A stretch of DNA of 56,989 bases from Ferrimicrobium sp. Lineage in GTDB: Bacteria > Actinomycetota > Acidimicrobiia > Acidimicrobiales > Acidimicrobiaceae. Positions 16,644-26,070 of this stretch are shown piece after piece. How positions within the stretch are numbered: the stretch's first letter is position 1; each line of letters begins with the position of its first letter. The position numbers were made by a program, and so were the translations under genes. The notes under the pieces were generated by a model that searched no databases, was not told where the DNA came from, and saw only the letters and a list, made by a program, of their open reading frames with translations. Location: contig NZ_DAHXOI010000004.1 of NCBI RefSeq assembly GCF_027364955.1, forward strand, positions 117,916 through 174,904. Reading direction: 5' to 3'.

Positions 16644-18152
16644 TTAGTTGCCGATCCGAGTGGTGTGACCGACCCAGAAAGGTTCGCGGAGATCACGTTT
16701 TAAGATCTTTCCGGCTCCGGACTTTGGTAATGGTTCTTGACGAAGGTCAATTTTCTTTGGAAGCTTGTGCCCAGCGATCTGCGTGCGTAGGAAGGCCAAG
16801 AGATCCTCGGCGCTGACCTCCTCTCGTGGCACGACGACGGCATGGACAGCCTCTCCCCACTTGGGGTCGGGCACGCCAAAGACAGCAGCCTCTTGCACCT
16901 TGGGATGACGATAGAGCGCATCCTCAACCTCGATGGTGTAGACGTTCTCGCCCCCGGTGACCACCATGTCCTTGAGCCGATCGATGAGGAAGAAGTATCC
17001 AGTTGAGTCTCGAAATCCGAGATCACCAGTGTGGTACCAGCCGGAGCGGAGGGCCTGCTGTGACTCCACCGGTAGGTTCCAGTAACCCTTCATCACGTTG
17101 TTACCTCGGATGGCGATCTCGCCTACTTCACCAGGGCCGAGCGGTTGGTCGTCCGGGTCGAGTACGGTGAGATCGACACCGACGGCAGGTACGCCGATCG
17201 AACCCGCCAGTGCGTCGGTCAGATGTCGCTCCTCGTGGGGGAAGATCGATGCGATCGGAGAGGTCTCGGTAGTCCCGTAGAGGTGGAGCATCTCTGCTTC
17301 AGGAAAATACCGGTGGCTTGCCTTGAGGATCTCAAGGGGGGCTGGGGAGGCGCCGTGGCTCAGCAATCGCAATGAGGAGACATCGCGAGGAGAGGTGGCC
17401 ATCGTGTCGTTCATGGCGAGCATCATGGTTGGTACGGCAAGCGTCCCAGTGGCTCGTTCGCCCTCGATGATGTCGAGTGCCTGGGTGGGTGAGAAGGTGC
17501 TCAGCATGATTTGGGTCGTGGTGAGCCATAATGAGGCAAGGACTAGGCACGTACCGGCAGCGTGGAACATCGGTGCCATGACGAGCCATCGATCGTCCTC
17601 GGTCAGATGTGTCCAGGCAATGGCGGTCCATGCGTTTGCGAGCAGATTGCCATGGGTGAGCATGACCCCCTTGGACCGTCCAGTGGTACCTCCGGTATAG
17701 AACAAGCCTGCCAGCGTCTCCTCGTTAGGCTGGCTGAGGAAGGAGGCAGGGGTGGCCTTGCTCACCAACTCGTCATAGTGCCCGGGGATCGTAATAACCT
17801 GCTCCACGCACGGGGGAAGGGGGCCAAGGTCGCGGTCGGTAACGACGACCTTGACGTCGGCGTCAGAGAGCGCGAAGACCACTTCGGCGTTGGTTGAACG
17901 GGTACTGAGTGGCACCAAGACGAGGCCGTTCGAGGGGACTGCAAGGTAGACCTCAAGATAGCGATGACAGTTATTTGCGATAATGGCGACCCGGTCATCG
18001 GGACGAAGGCCAAAATGCTGGAGCACAGCGCTCAGCTGGTGTACTCGCTGGTCAAGTTGATGGAAGGTGAAGTGTTCGCCACCACAGACGATAGCGTCCT
18101 TCTGTGGCGCTACACTTGCCCCACGCCGTAGCGGATCCTGAAATGAATGCAT
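16644..18152 (-). CDS. AMP-forming acyl-CoA synthetase
   Basis: A 502-aa ANL-superfamily ligase activating a carboxylic acid to its CoA thioester via an acyl-adenylate. The P-loop-like motif YTGGTTGRSKGVMLTH lies near residue 150, YGTTETSP (A5) near 290, the hinge LIDRLKDMVVTGGENV (A8) near 400, and the catalytic Lys motif PKSGAGKILKRDLRE (A10) near the C-terminus. The A8 Gly-Glu-Asn is typical of medium/long-chain or aryl ligases; it is not of the PaaK family. It lies 46 nt upstream of pyrB on the same strand. Its product could feed the CoA-dependent cluster at 8.4-14.6 kb, but that link is only proximity. Confidence 0.9.
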   Translation of the reverse strand: MHSFQDPLRRGASVAPQKDAIVCGGEHFTFHQLDQRVHQLSAVLQHFGLRPDDRVAIIANNCHRYLEVYLAVPSNGLVLVPLSTRSTNAEVVFALSDADVKVVVTDRDLGPLPPCVEQVITIPGHYDELVSKATPASFLSQPNEETLAGLFYTGGTTGRSKGVMLTHGNLLANAWTAIAWTHLTEDDRWLVMAPMFHAAGTCLVLASLWLTTTQIMLSTFSPTQALDIIEGERATGTLAVPTMMLAMNDTMATSPRDVSSLRLLSHGASPAPLEILKASHRYFPEAEMLHLYGTTETSPIASIFPHEERHLTDALAGSIGVPAVGVDLTVLDPDDQPLGPGEVGEIAIRGNNVMKGYWNLPVESQQALRSGWYHTGDLGFRDSTGYFFLIDRLKDMVVTGGENVYTIEVEDALYRHPKVQEAAVFGVPDPKWGEAVHAVVVPREEVSAEDLLAFLRTQIAGHKLPKKIDLRQEPLPKSGAGKILKRDLREPFWVGHTTRIGN

Positions 18153-18269
18153 CTGTTCCCCTCAAGCTCGGCGACCCCTGTCGCTCCTTTTCAACGAAAG
18201 GTTAATCGATTGACCAGTCGACGCTGATAGCCGTTCCTATCTGCGTTCTCCAGTTTCTGCGCCGCTGTT

Positions 18270-18292
18270 CTCCCAGTCAAAGAGGCTGGGAG
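18270..18292 (-). terminator. Hairpin between dGTPase-like and acyl-CoA ligase genes
   Basis: CTCCCAG and CTGGGAG form a perfect 7-bp stem around a 9-nt loop, 43 nt past the minus-strand stop at 18335. No T-run follows on either strand, so this is a weak or factor-assisted terminator candidate at best. Confidence 0.35.
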
Positions 18293-18334
18293 CACCTATG
18301 GATCTCGCGGTGGACCAAGCGAGATCACTGAGCG

Positions 18335-19450
18335 CTAACCACCCAGGTCGATCCCCAATGGCAACCGGTTTGCTGGCCAGTGGAGCAGGTCACGAGCGAG
18401 TCGGAAAGCGTAGCGATCGGTCATGCCAGCGACGTAGGCAACTACCTGGTATTCGACGGGAAGCGACGGATCGCGTTGTGGCAATGCTGTCGGGTGTTCG
18501 AGGAGATAGTCGGTAAGTGACCGCAGTATCGCGATCACGGCCTTGCTCTGGTTTTCGGCGGCCTGGGTGGTGTAGATGTGGGTGTAGTTAAAGGCGCGTA
18601 GCATCGCTAACGCCTCTCCTGCCTCCGCGCTGAGGCCGATCGTGCCACGATGGACTGAGGTCCAGATGACATCGGTGATAAAGTAGTCGAGCTGTTGGGT
18701 GCGGTGGGACCCAATGAGTTGCGTGAGATCATCGGGGACGGCACTTCTTTCGAGGAGGCCAGCATCGATTGCATCTTCGAGGTCGTGAGCGCAATAGGCG
18801 ATGCGATCTGCCAGCGCTACGATCTCAGCCTCTGGGGTCATGGGCTTTGGCCTCGACCAGGAGTGGTTCGCGATTCCATCGGTGGTCTCTTGGCAGAGGT
18901 TCAGTTGGGCTAAGGTGACATACGCACCCCAAGGTGCATGATCGAAACCGTCAGGTAAAAAGGGTTCAAGAGCGACCTCACTGGCGTGTCCACCTGGTCC
19001 GTGTCCACAGTCATGACCGAGAGCAATTGCCTCAGTAAGGTCGGTGTTCAGACGGAGCCGACGTGCGATAGCGACTGCCACCTGCGATACCTCCAAGGCA
19101 TGGGTAAGGCGGGTACGTTGGTGGTCTGCGGGGAAGATGAAGACCTGCGTTTTGCCGGCGAGACGTCGAAATGCACTGGAATGCAGAATGCGGTCTCGAT
19201 CGCGCTCAAAGCAGGTTCGAAGGACGTCTGGCTCCTCACGTTGCGGTCGATTTCCGGCACCATGAGCGAGGGTGGCTCCACTGCTCAGCGTCGCGGCCTG
19301 CTGCTCTTCGGTACTTCGTCGGTCGGCGAGGGTGGTCTCGATCGACATCGGCGTTTCATGCGCGGTGATGATGTTACCTGCAGCACGGTTACCGTGCATA
19401 GTGGCAAGCCATTCGGCCTGATGGTCTCGGTGGGGATTAGTTGTGGTCAT
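18335..19450 (-). CDS. dgt: dGTPase-like HD-domain triphosphohydrolase
   Basis: A 371-aa protein of the deoxyguanosinetriphosphate triphosphohydrolase-like family, splitting dNTPs to nucleoside plus triphosphate. Metal-binding HD residues are visible: His117 (RLTHALEVS), His146-Asp147 (GHDCGHGPGGH) and the late Asp in ALADRIAYCAHDLEDA. RRLAGKTQVFIFPADHQRTR precedes them as in the family. Start is ATG at 19450 with AAGGAGG six bases upstream. The N-terminal 70 residues are low-complexity and not conserved. It may tune dNTP pools or limit phage DNA synthesis; no neighbour helps choose. Confidence 0.9.
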   Translation of the reverse strand: MTTTNPHRDHQAEWLATMHGNRAAGNIITAHETPMSIETTLADRRSTEEQQAATLSSGATLAHGAGNRPQREEPDVLRTCFERDRDRILHSSAFRRLAGKTQVFIFPADHQRTRLTHALEVSQVAVAIARRLRLNTDLTEAIALGHDCGHGPGGHASEVALEPFLPDGFDHAPWGAYVTLAQLNLCQETTDGIANHSWSRPKPMTPEAEIVALADRIAYCAHDLEDAIDAGLLERSAVPDDLTQLIGSHRTQQLDYFITDVIWTSVHRGTIGLSAEAGEALAMLRAFNYTHIYTTQAAENQSKAVIAILRSLTDYLLEHPTALPQRDPSLPVEYQVVAYVAGMTDRYAFRLARDLLHWPANRLPLGIDLGG

Positions 19451-19584
19451 CGGGTCCTCCTTGTCACATCTGCTCTCGCTGCGGTGACCGCTCCTCTCGT
19501 TAAGTGTGGTGCGTGGGTATGACAGGCATGGCCGCAGCCCCTGCGGGCATGACAGAGGAGCGGTGTGTGGAGCATGTGGCTCGG

Positions 19585-20328
19585 TTACGACGAATGTCGG
19601 GTGACGTTGAACGCACCAAATCCTTGGTCAACTGGCATGAGCGAGACGGTATTGATGTTCACGTGTGGTGGAAGGGTGACGATGTAGCGAACCAGATCGG
19701 CGATGTCGGCGGGGGTGAGTGCCTGCATCCCATCGTAGACACTGGAGGCACGCTCGGTGTCGTTGTGGAAGCGGACGAGAGAGAACTCGGTTTCGCCGAC
19801 CATTCCTGGCTCGATGTCGGTGATTCGTACACCGGTGCCGGCGAGGTCGGCTTTGAGGTTGAGGCTGAACTGACGAACGAAGGCCTTCGCAGCGCCATAA
19901 ACGTTCCCGCCCGGGTAGGGATATTCACCGGCGACCGAGCCCAGATTAATAATGATGCCACTACGACGCTCTACCATCGCTGGCAGCAGTGCGTGCGTGA
20001 GCACCGTCAGCCCGGTGACGTTGGTGGCGATCATGGTCAGCCAGTCCGAGAGCTCAGCCTCCTGGGCGCTCGCAAGTCCCAGTGCGCCACCCGCGTTGTT
20101 GACAAGGATGTCGACCGCACCGACCTCCTCGACGAGGGCATGAATGGCGGCGGTGTCGGTGACATCGAGGGTGTGAGCAGCGACTCGATCACCGCCAAGA
20201 CGCGTTGCAAGGTCATCGAGACGCTCCTTTCGGCGACCGGTAATGATGAGCTCGTAGCCGAGATCGTGGAGGTTGGTGGCGATCGCCTCGCCAATGCCAG
20301 AGCTTGCGCCGGTAATCATGGCTTTCAT
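19585..20328 (-). CDS. ydfG: YdfG-like NADP-dependent short-chain dehydrogenase
   Basis: A 247-aa classical SDR. TGASSGIGEAIA near the N-terminus binds NADP, NNAGGALGL and the Ser...Tyr-x3-Lys catalytic set (INLGSVAGEYPYPG, then VYGAAKAF) are complete. AFVRQFSLNLKADLAGTG and VRITDIEPGMVGETEFSLVR match YdfG, which oxidises L-allo-threonine and 3-hydroxy acids and reduces malonic semialdehyde. AAAGGAA precedes the ATG by six bases. It diverges from glcD. A single-strand reading of the same bases on the plus strand is not a gene. Confidence 0.9.
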   Translation of the reverse strand: MKAMITGASSGIGEAIATNLHDLGYELIITGRRKERLDDLATRLGGDRVAAHTLDVTDTAAIHALVEEVGAVDILVNNAGGALGLASAQEAELSDWLTMIATNVTGLTVLTHALLPAMVERRSGIIINLGSVAGEYPYPGGNVYGAAKAFVRQFSLNLKADLAGTGVRITDIEPGMVGETEFSLVRFHNDTERASSVYDGMQALTPADIADLVRYIVTLPPHVNINTVSLMPVDQGFGAFNVTRHSS

Positions 20329-20406
20329 AGAGAATTCCTTTCGTTCTATACTTTCAAGGTGGGCAGTACTCCTCGTGATAATGCCCGGAAAGAGAGAGGG
20401 AACAAC

Positions 20407-21870
20407 GTGGTAGCTTCGCGCATCGATCTCCTTATCGATAGGCTCCGCAGCGTCGTTGACCCGGTTGCGCTCATTCTAGAGGCTGGGGAACGGCAAGCCT
20501 ATAGCTGCGATGGACTCACGAGCCATCGGGCGGTTCCCGCACTTGTCGTCGTACCAGCTGATCGTCGCGAGCTGGTGGCGTGTGTTCGTGAGGTCATTGC
20601 GTTGGGTCTTCCTTGGGTTGCCAGAGGAGCCGGTACGGGCCTCTCTGGTGGCGCCCTCCCTGACGAAGAAGGGGTGTTGGTGGTCACCTCGCGCTTGAAA
20701 GGCATCCTTGAGATCGACCCATTTTCCCGCGTTGCCGTCGTCGAACCAGGAGTGGTCAACCTTGAACTCTCCCGGGCGGTATTGCCCTACGGTCTCTACT
20801 TCGCGCCAGATCCATCCTCCCAGATCGCCTGTAGCATCGGAGGGAATGTTGCCGAAAACTCAGGAGGAGCCCACTGCTTTAAGTATGGTTTTACTACCCA
20901 TCATGTGTTGGCACTGGAATTGCTCTTGCCAACTGGCGAGTTGCTGTGGCTTGGCAATGAGGGAATGGATGGACCCGGACCGGATCTACGGGGTGTAGTG
21001 ATCGGTTCCGAGGGGACGCTCGGGATTGTGACAAGGGTCGTGTGTCGACTGCTCCCCCTCCCCGAGATCCGCCGTACGTTTTTGGCCTATTTTGACTCGG
21101 TGGCTGCAGCGGCGGAGGCGGTGAGCGATGTGGTTTCGCGAGGGATCACTCCTGCTGCCATCGAGATGATGGATCAACTTGCTATCGTTGCCTGTGAGAT
21201 CGCCACAGGTGCCGGGCTCGACACGACGGCCAAGAGTTGCCTGTTGCTCGAACTCGACGGGGAGATTGATGAAGTGGCACAGGAGTTTCTTGCGGTACGC
21301 GCACTGCTGGAGCTCCATGGCTCCTCCCACGTCTGGGAGGCGGCCAATGAGGAGGAACGTGGGTTGATGTGGCTCGCAAGGAAGGCTGCCTTCGCCGCAG
21401 CAGGCCGTGTGGCGCCGGCTTACATTGTCCAAGATGGAGTGGTGCCGAGATCGGCGCTTCCGCGGGTCCTTGAACGCATCGGAGATCTCGGAACCGATTC
21501 GGGCCTTGCGATTTTGAACGTCTTCCACGCTGGTGACGGCAACCTACACCCACTCGTCACGTACGATCCTTCGGTCCAAGGGCAGGAGGTCCTGGCGGAG
21601 GAGGTGGCGGCAAAGATCCTGGCGTTATGCCTTGAGGAGGGCGGTTCTCTCACGGGTGAACATGGGATTGGCGTCGATAAGGTCTGCCACATGCCGGAGA
21701 TGTTCTCAACCGAGGACTTGTCCACCTTTGAACGACTGCGAGCTGCGTTCGATCCGAGCGGGATGTGTAACCGGGGGAAGTTGTTGCCGACCCCACGACT
21801 GTGCGGTGAGCGTCCCGGTCGCTATCAGCCTCATGCACTCGAAGAGGCTGGCTTAGGGGAGCGATGGTGA
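20407..21870 (+). CDS. glcD: Glycolate oxidase subunit GlcD, FAD-binding
   Basis: A 487-aa flavoprotein of the FAD-linked oxidase (VAO) family, oxidising glycolate or D-lactate to the 2-oxo acid. WVARGAGTGLSGGALP near residue 75 is the FAD pyrophosphate motif; PDPSSQIACSIGGNVAENSGG continues the FAD domain; TGEHGIGVDK near the end is the C-terminal signature of GlcD. I start it at GTG 20407, preceded by GAGAGGG; a much longer in-frame extension upstream is only the complement of the ydfG-like gene. TATACT at 20347 is a plausible -10. It overlaps glcE by 7 nt. Confidence 0.92.
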   Translation: MVASRIDLLIDRLRSVVDPVALILEAGERQAYSCDGLTSHRAVPALVVVPADRRELVACVREVIALGLPWVARGAGTGLSGGALPDEEGVLVVTSRLKGILEIDPFSRVAVVEPGVVNLELSRAVLPYGLYFAPDPSSQIACSIGGNVAENSGGAHCFKYGFTTHHVLALELLLPTGELLWLGNEGMDGPGPDLRGVVIGSEGTLGIVTRVVCRLLPLPEIRRTFLAYFDSVAAAAEAVSDVVSRGITPAAIEMMDQLAIVACEIATGAGLDTTAKSCLLLELDGEIDEVAQEFLAVRALLELHGSSHVWEAANEEERGLMWLARKAAFAAAGRVAPAYIVQDGVVPRSALPRVLERIGDLGTDSGLAILNVFHAGDGNLHPLVTYDPSVQGQEVLAEEVAAKILALCLEEGGSLTGEHGIGVDKVCHMPEMFSTEDLSTFERLRAAFDPSGMCNRGKLLPTPRLCGERPGRYQPHALEEAGLGERW

Positions 21871-23027
21871 CAGAACAGATCGCCCCTGCCTCAGTCGAGG
21901 AACTCAGTCAATGGTTGAGGGAGTTGGACCCGGGCCGTCGAGTCGTCGTTCGAGGCCTTGGCTCGAATCTGTCGGGCGATCCTGAAGGGCTGGCCGTGGT
22001 CGAAACGACTTCGCTTGCGGGTATCGGGCACCGGGTTGATGATTTTTCTGTCACGCTGGGGGCTGGTGTCACCTGGGCCAGGCTGCAGGATCAGCTGGCG
22101 CTTGTCGGTCAACGGGTAGCGGTAGACCCTCCAGGGGTCGGTACTGTTGGCGCGATGGTGGCCACAGGTGCGCGAGGTGGCCTCATCCACCGCTACGGCG
22201 GCATCCGCGATCAGATCATCGGGATGACGGTAGTCCTGGCTGACGGGAGCATTGCTCATAGCGGTTCGACGGTCATCAAGAACGTCGCCGGTTATGACCT
22301 GGCAAAACTCTTTGCCGGGGCCCGAGGTCGTTTCGGGATTATCGCTGAGGTGATCTTCCGTACGCGTCCGTTGCCAGAGACGCAACGGACGCTGTTGGTC
22401 ACCATGCGGCCAGATCGGGTCCGCGATGTCGTCATCGCACTCATGGGTGCCCACGTTGAGCTGAGCGCTCTCGACCTTGTAGAGGATACGCTCTCCGGTC
22501 TGGTCGAAGGCGGTCACGAGGTGATCGACCAACGTATCGAGCGGTTGGAGCGTGCGGTTTCGGATGGCTCAACCATGATTCTCGATGAAGCTGAATCGAT
22601 GGCTCATTGGTCTCGCCTTAGGGGGTTCCAGCTCCCGGAGGAGGGGGGGATGGTTTTTGCACTTTCCGCGCGCAGTACGGCGATGCTTGATCTGCTCCCT
22701 ACGATCAGGAAAACGTTGGGACCTGCACTTGTGGCTCTTGTCGCTCATGTCGGTGCGGGCGTGGCGGAGATCTCCGTCCAACCGGAACACCAGGCACACC
22801 GACTAGCCAACCTCCAAGGAGTGCTCAGTGCCGGTGCCGTGGAGGTCCGTGCGTGGCATTCCCACAGGGTGCCCGCTCACGAGACCTGGTCGCGCACGCC
22901 GGCCGCAACTGTGCAGCATGTGACCGATGACGCCGAAGTCGGCACCGCAGAGACCATCTCTGCTCAGCTCTTGATCGATCGTATTGCCATGGCATTCGAT
23001 CCATACGGAAGGTTTGACCGATCATGA
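21864..23027 (+). CDS. glcE: Glycolate oxidase subunit GlcE, FAD-binding
   Basis: A 387-aa second FAD-binding subunit of glycolate oxidase. VVRGLGSNLSGDP near residue 31 and DPPGVGTVGAMVATGARGG near 92 are the GlcE-type FAD segments; STVIKNVAGYDLAKLFAGARG near 135 is characteristic of GlcE. Between GlcD and GlcF with 4-7-nt overlaps at both ends, it clearly belongs to the same complex, which delivers electrons to the membrane quinone pool. Confidence 0.9.
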   Translation: MVTEQIAPASVEELSQWLRELDPGRRVVVRGLGSNLSGDPEGLAVVETTSLAGIGHRVDDFSVTLGAGVTWARLQDQLALVGQRVAVDPPGVGTVGAMVATGARGGLIHRYGGIRDQIIGMTVVLADGSIAHSGSTVIKNVAGYDLAKLFAGARGRFGIIAEVIFRTRPLPETQRTLLVTMRPDRVRDVVIALMGAHVELSALDLVEDTLSGLVEGGHEVIDQRIERLERAVSDGSTMILDEAESMAHWSRLRGFQLPEEGGMVFALSARSTAMLDLLPTIRKTLGPALVALVAHVGAGVAEISVQPEHQAHRLANLQGVLSAGAVEVRAWHSHRVPAHETWSRTPAATVQHVTDDAEVGTAETISAQLLIDRIAMAFDPYGRFDRS

Positions 23028-24271
23028 CGACAAGAACCCCGTCGCTTGCCGAGGAGTTTACAGCGATCGCCAAGCTCAGTGCGACCTGTGTACACTGTGG
23101 CTTCTGCTTAGCTGCTTGCCCTACGTATGCGGTGACGGCAATGGAGAACGACTCCCCTCGTGGAAGGATTTGGCTCCTTGCAGAGGCGGCGCGCACTAAC
23201 AAGGTCACTGACGTTCTCCGACTACACATCGATCGCTGTATTGGATGCGAGGCATGTGTCCCGGCATGTCCCTCTGGGGTTCGTTATGACGAGCTGATCG
23301 ACCGGGCCCGCCGGGTGGTGAATGTCGGCCGGTCTCAGCGCGAACTACTTGGGCGTTCGTTGGTGGTGAGGAGTTTTTCAAAGGCACAACGTTTTGCGGG
23401 ATTGGCCCCGAGCGCTCAGGTGCTTGCCCGTGGGGTGGTGCGAGCGTCCTTCTTGCGGCCTGGACTCGCCCATCTGCCGCGGGTGCAGGCGTTGGTGCAG
23501 CAGGCGGCAACTATCCGTGCGGCGTCGCCAGTGACCACCTTCACCTCGCTGGTTCCCAACGAGCGAGCGCGGGTCGTCATGCTCACAGGGTGCATCGCGT
23601 CGGTACTGTTCAGCGAGGTCAACGCTGCGACAGTGAAGGTTTTAAACGCCGAGGGCATCTCAGTCGTTGTTCCCAGGGGGCAGGGGTGTTGTGGAGCACT
23701 CGCCTCACATGCTGGCCAGCATGACTTAGCACAGCATGAGGCACGGACGCTGATGGAGACATTCGACCTTACCCATATCGATGCGGTGATCACCAACTCC
23801 GCGGGATGCGGCGCCATGATGAAGGACTATGGGGAGCTGCTCGAACATCAGGAGGGATCCGATGCGTTCGCGGAAAAGGTGGTCGATGTGATGGAGTTCC
23901 TGGATCGATTCACGAGTATTGCCCACTATCGACCGCTGTCGAGCAAAATTCTCTACCACGAACCCTGCCATCTCGCCTTCGCGCAGGGGGTTCGTTCGGC
24001 TGGACCATCAGTGCTGAGTCGCATCCCCGAGCTCGAGCTCGCTCTCACTGAGGGGCCTAACTGTTGTGGGGCCGGAGGATTGTACTCCGTGAGCCAGCCG
24101 GCGCTTGCACGCCAAGTCGGCGAGGCGAAACGAGATGCGATCCTGCGTACCCAGGTCGAGCTCCTTGTCTCGGGAAACCCTGGTTGTGCCATCCAGCTCA
24201 ACTCGTTGCTCGGTGATCGCGTGGAGGTGCTCCATCCGATCGTCCTATTGGCCCAGGCGCTTGAAGCATGA
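23024..24271 (+). CDS. glcF: Glycolate oxidase iron-sulfur subunit GlcF
   Basis: A 415-aa iron-sulfur subunit. Two 4Fe-4S clusters are coordinated by CxxCxxCxxxCP sets at Cys22/25/28/32 and Cys72/75/78/82. Two CCG domains follow (GCCGALASHAG near residue 225 and NCCGAGGLYS near 346), which bind a further cluster and mediate electron transfer to quinone. ATGA overlaps join it to glcE upstream and the GNAT gene downstream. With GlcD and GlcE it completes a three-subunit oxidase. Confidence 0.92.
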   Translation: MTTRTPSLAEEFTAIAKLSATCVHCGFCLAACPTYAVTAMENDSPRGRIWLLAEAARTNKVTDVLRLHIDRCIGCEACVPACPSGVRYDELIDRARRVVNVGRSQRELLGRSLVVRSFSKAQRFAGLAPSAQVLARGVVRASFLRPGLAHLPRVQALVQQAATIRAASPVTTFTSLVPNERARVVMLTGCIASVLFSEVNAATVKVLNAEGISVVVPRGQGCCGALASHAGQHDLAQHEARTLMETFDLTHIDAVITNSAGCGAMMKDYGELLEHQEGSDAFAEKVVDVMEFLDRFTSIAHYRPLSSKILYHEPCHLAFAQGVRSAGPSVLSRIPELELALTEGPNCCGAGGLYSVSQPALARQVGEAKRDAILRTQVELLVSGNPGCAIQLNSLLGDRVEVLHPIVLLAQALEA

Positions 24272-24759
24272 CCGGTTCAGAGGAGTTGACCATCGATCTT
24301 GGACGCCTCTCTCCCGAGGTGCTGGACCTGCGGGCACGCATTCTTCGAGCTGGCCTTGATCCATCGACGGCCCACTTCCCGGGAGACGATGATCCGCTCG
24401 CGATACACGCACTTGCCCGTCGCGGCACGAGAGCGGTGGGCGTCGGGAGTCTGTTGCCAGAGCCCCTCGAGGGGGTGCCGGGCTATCGGGTACGTGGGAT
24501 GGCGGTGGAGCAAGACTACCGGGGGCGAGGAGTTGGAGCGCGTATCCTCCAGCACCTGCTTCAAGTCGCTCACGAAGCTACTGGCACCCAGGAAGAGAGC
24601 GTCGTCACCTCGCGGTTTACGTCGGTGACGCCCGTCTGGTGTCATGCCCGTGTTGCAGCGCGTAGCCTCTATGAACGTCATGGTTTCGAGGTCGTTGGAG
24701 AGGTTTTTGTGATTGAGGGGATTGGGCCTCACGTACTGATGGTGCAAAGGCGAGCATGA
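24268..24759 (+). CDS. GNAT-family N-acetyltransferase
   Basis: A 163-aa GNAT protein. VRGMAVEQDYRGRGVGARIL near residue 75 is acetyl-CoA-binding motif A with its Q-x2-R-G-x-G-x-G core, and AARSLYERHGFEVVGE near the C-terminus is motif B. It overlaps glcF and scpA by ATGA on both sides, so it is embedded in one transcript. The acceptor substrate is unknown. Confidence 0.85.
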   Translation: MTGSEELTIDLGRLSPEVLDLRARILRAGLDPSTAHFPGDDDPLAIHALARRGTRAVGVGSLLPEPLEGVPGYRVRGMAVEQDYRGRGVGARILQHLLQVAHEATGTQEESVVTSRFTSVTPVWCHARVAARSLYERHGFEVVGEVFVIEGIGPHVLMVQRRA

Positions 24760-25457
24760 GTCGACTAACCGAGAGTCTTGATCGCGTACGTAATCAGATG
24801 CTTGACCTTGCAGATCTACGGTTAGCGTCGCTCTTTGAGCAGCTCTTCGCTATCGACGATTTCGACGAACTCAGTCTCGAATTGGTAGCTGGTACCTGGT
24901 TGATGAGGATGAAGATGCATTGGCTTCTCGATCGTGACGATGACGAGGTGATCGAGGATGAGGAGCTCGACCGAGCCCTGGAGGGCATCTTGCTTGGCTT
25001 GGTCGAAAAGGCGATCTACGCCTCCGCATCCAAGGCGATGCGTACCCGCCTTGAGAGGACGGCGGAGTCATTGCCGGTCGCACTCGAGGCCGCCGATCTT
25101 GTTGATGATCGAGATGAGGTAGTACTGCCATCCTCGGGGCTCGGTGAGGCGATAGCTCGCGCCTTGGCCCGTGCGAGTATAAACGCGGAGGTTGGTCCTA
25201 CACCATTGATGCGCTCCTCAGTCGATATTGTCGCCATTGGTCTGAAGTTTTTGGACCGGCTTGAACGGATGACATCATTCTCGGCCATGATTGCCGATGG
25301 ATCAGGCGTCGAAATTATAGTGAGCTTTGTGATTTTGCTTGAAGCCCATGCGTTCGGTGCAGTAGCGTTGCGCCAGGTCGATACCGATATCGAGGTCGGT
25401 GTCATCGATGGAGAGCGTCTTGGCTTGGTGGCCGAGATGGTGCGGACCCTTGGTTGA
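24756..25457 (+). CDS. scpA: Segregation and condensation protein A (divergent)
   Basis: A 233-aa ScpA, the kleisin that bridges SMC heads during chromosome condensation. Identity rests on the conserved scpA-scpB-rluB order and on pattern: an N-terminal helix pair with LELVAGTWLMRMKMHWLL, a charged acidic middle (RDDDEVIEDEE) and a winged-helix C-terminus ending VSFVILLEAHAFGAVALRQ. The usual FEGPLDLLL opening is not recognisable, so this is a divergent or N-terminally short member. It overlaps the GNAT gene by ATGA and scpB by up to 59 nt. Confidence 0.75.
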   Translation: MSRLTESLDRVRNQMLDLADLRLASLFEQLFAIDDFDELSLELVAGTWLMRMKMHWLLDRDDDEVIEDEELDRALEGILLGLVEKAIYASASKAMRTRLERTAESLPVALEAADLVDDRDEVVLPSSGLGEAIARALARASINAEVGPTPLMRSSVDIVAIGLKFLDRLERMTSFSAMIADGSGVEIIVSFVILLEAHAFGAVALRQVDTDIEVGVIDGERLGLVAEMVRTLG

Positions 25458-26070
25458 TCATCTGCTCCCCTTAGGGGTCGATTCGGCCGGGGTCGATGCT
25501 GCCGAAGTAGTGTTGCCGGTGGTGGCGAGGACCATCGAGGGTCTGCTCTCGCTTGGCGTTGGTCCGATTACCCTCGCCGAGTTGGCCGATTTCCTGGAAC
25601 TCGAGAAGGGTCAGGTTGAACTCGCCCTCGACTATTTGGCGAGCGATCTGGTAGCGCATGACCGTGCGACCAGGTTAGTGAAGGTTGCCGATGGCTACGT
25701 ACTAAAGACCGCACCTGATTTAGCGGTCGTACTCGGTCGGTTTCTTTCCGAAGAACAGAGTCCAGTGCTGTCAGGTGCTGCAATGGAGGCGCTAGCGGTC
25801 GTCGCGTATCTGCAACCGGTGTCCCGGGCACAGGTTTCAGAGATCCGCGGGGTCAGTTCGGATGGAGTGATTCGGCTGCTTGTCGATCGCGGCTTCATCG
25901 AAGGTGATCGACGGCGTGGGCGTGTCGGCGAACCTATCCTCTTCCAGACCACACAGTTGTTCCTTGAGCGTTTTGGACTCGAGAATCTCGCGAGTCTTCC
26001 TGCGCTTGCCGATTTCGTCCCATCTGCGGAGCTTGTCGAGGTGCTTGAGGAGTCACGACGGAACCGGTAG
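25399..26070 (+). CDS. scpB: Segregation and condensation protein B
   Basis: A ScpB protein of up to 223 aa that dimerises on ScpA in the SMC complex. The first winged helix includes IEGLLSLGVGPITLAELADFL; the second has the diagnostic LSGAAMEALAVVAYLQPVSR then SEIRGVSSDGVIRLLVDRG. The start is uncertain: GTG 25399, ATG 25408, TTG 25420 (with GGAG six bases upstream) and TTG 25450 (overlapping scpA by 8 nt) are all in frame. The TAG stop at 26068 lies inside the open frame of the next gene. Confidence 0.88.
   Translation: MSSMESVLAWWPRWCGPLVDHLLPLGVDSAGVDAAEVVLPVVARTIEGLLSLGVGPITLAELADFLELEKGQVELALDYLASDLVAHDRATRLVKVADGYVLKTAPDLAVVLGRFLSEEQSPVLSGAAMEALAVVAYLQPVSRAQVSEIRGVSSDGVIRLLVDRGFIEGDRRRGRVGEPILFQTTQLFLERFGLENLASLPALADFVPSAELVEVLEESRRNR

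Noticed and set aside
19504-20406. Long in-frame extension upstream of glcD (about 300 codons)
   Set aside because: It is antisense to a complete YdfG-like SDR gene and has no GlcD homology; GTG 20407 has a proper ribosome site.
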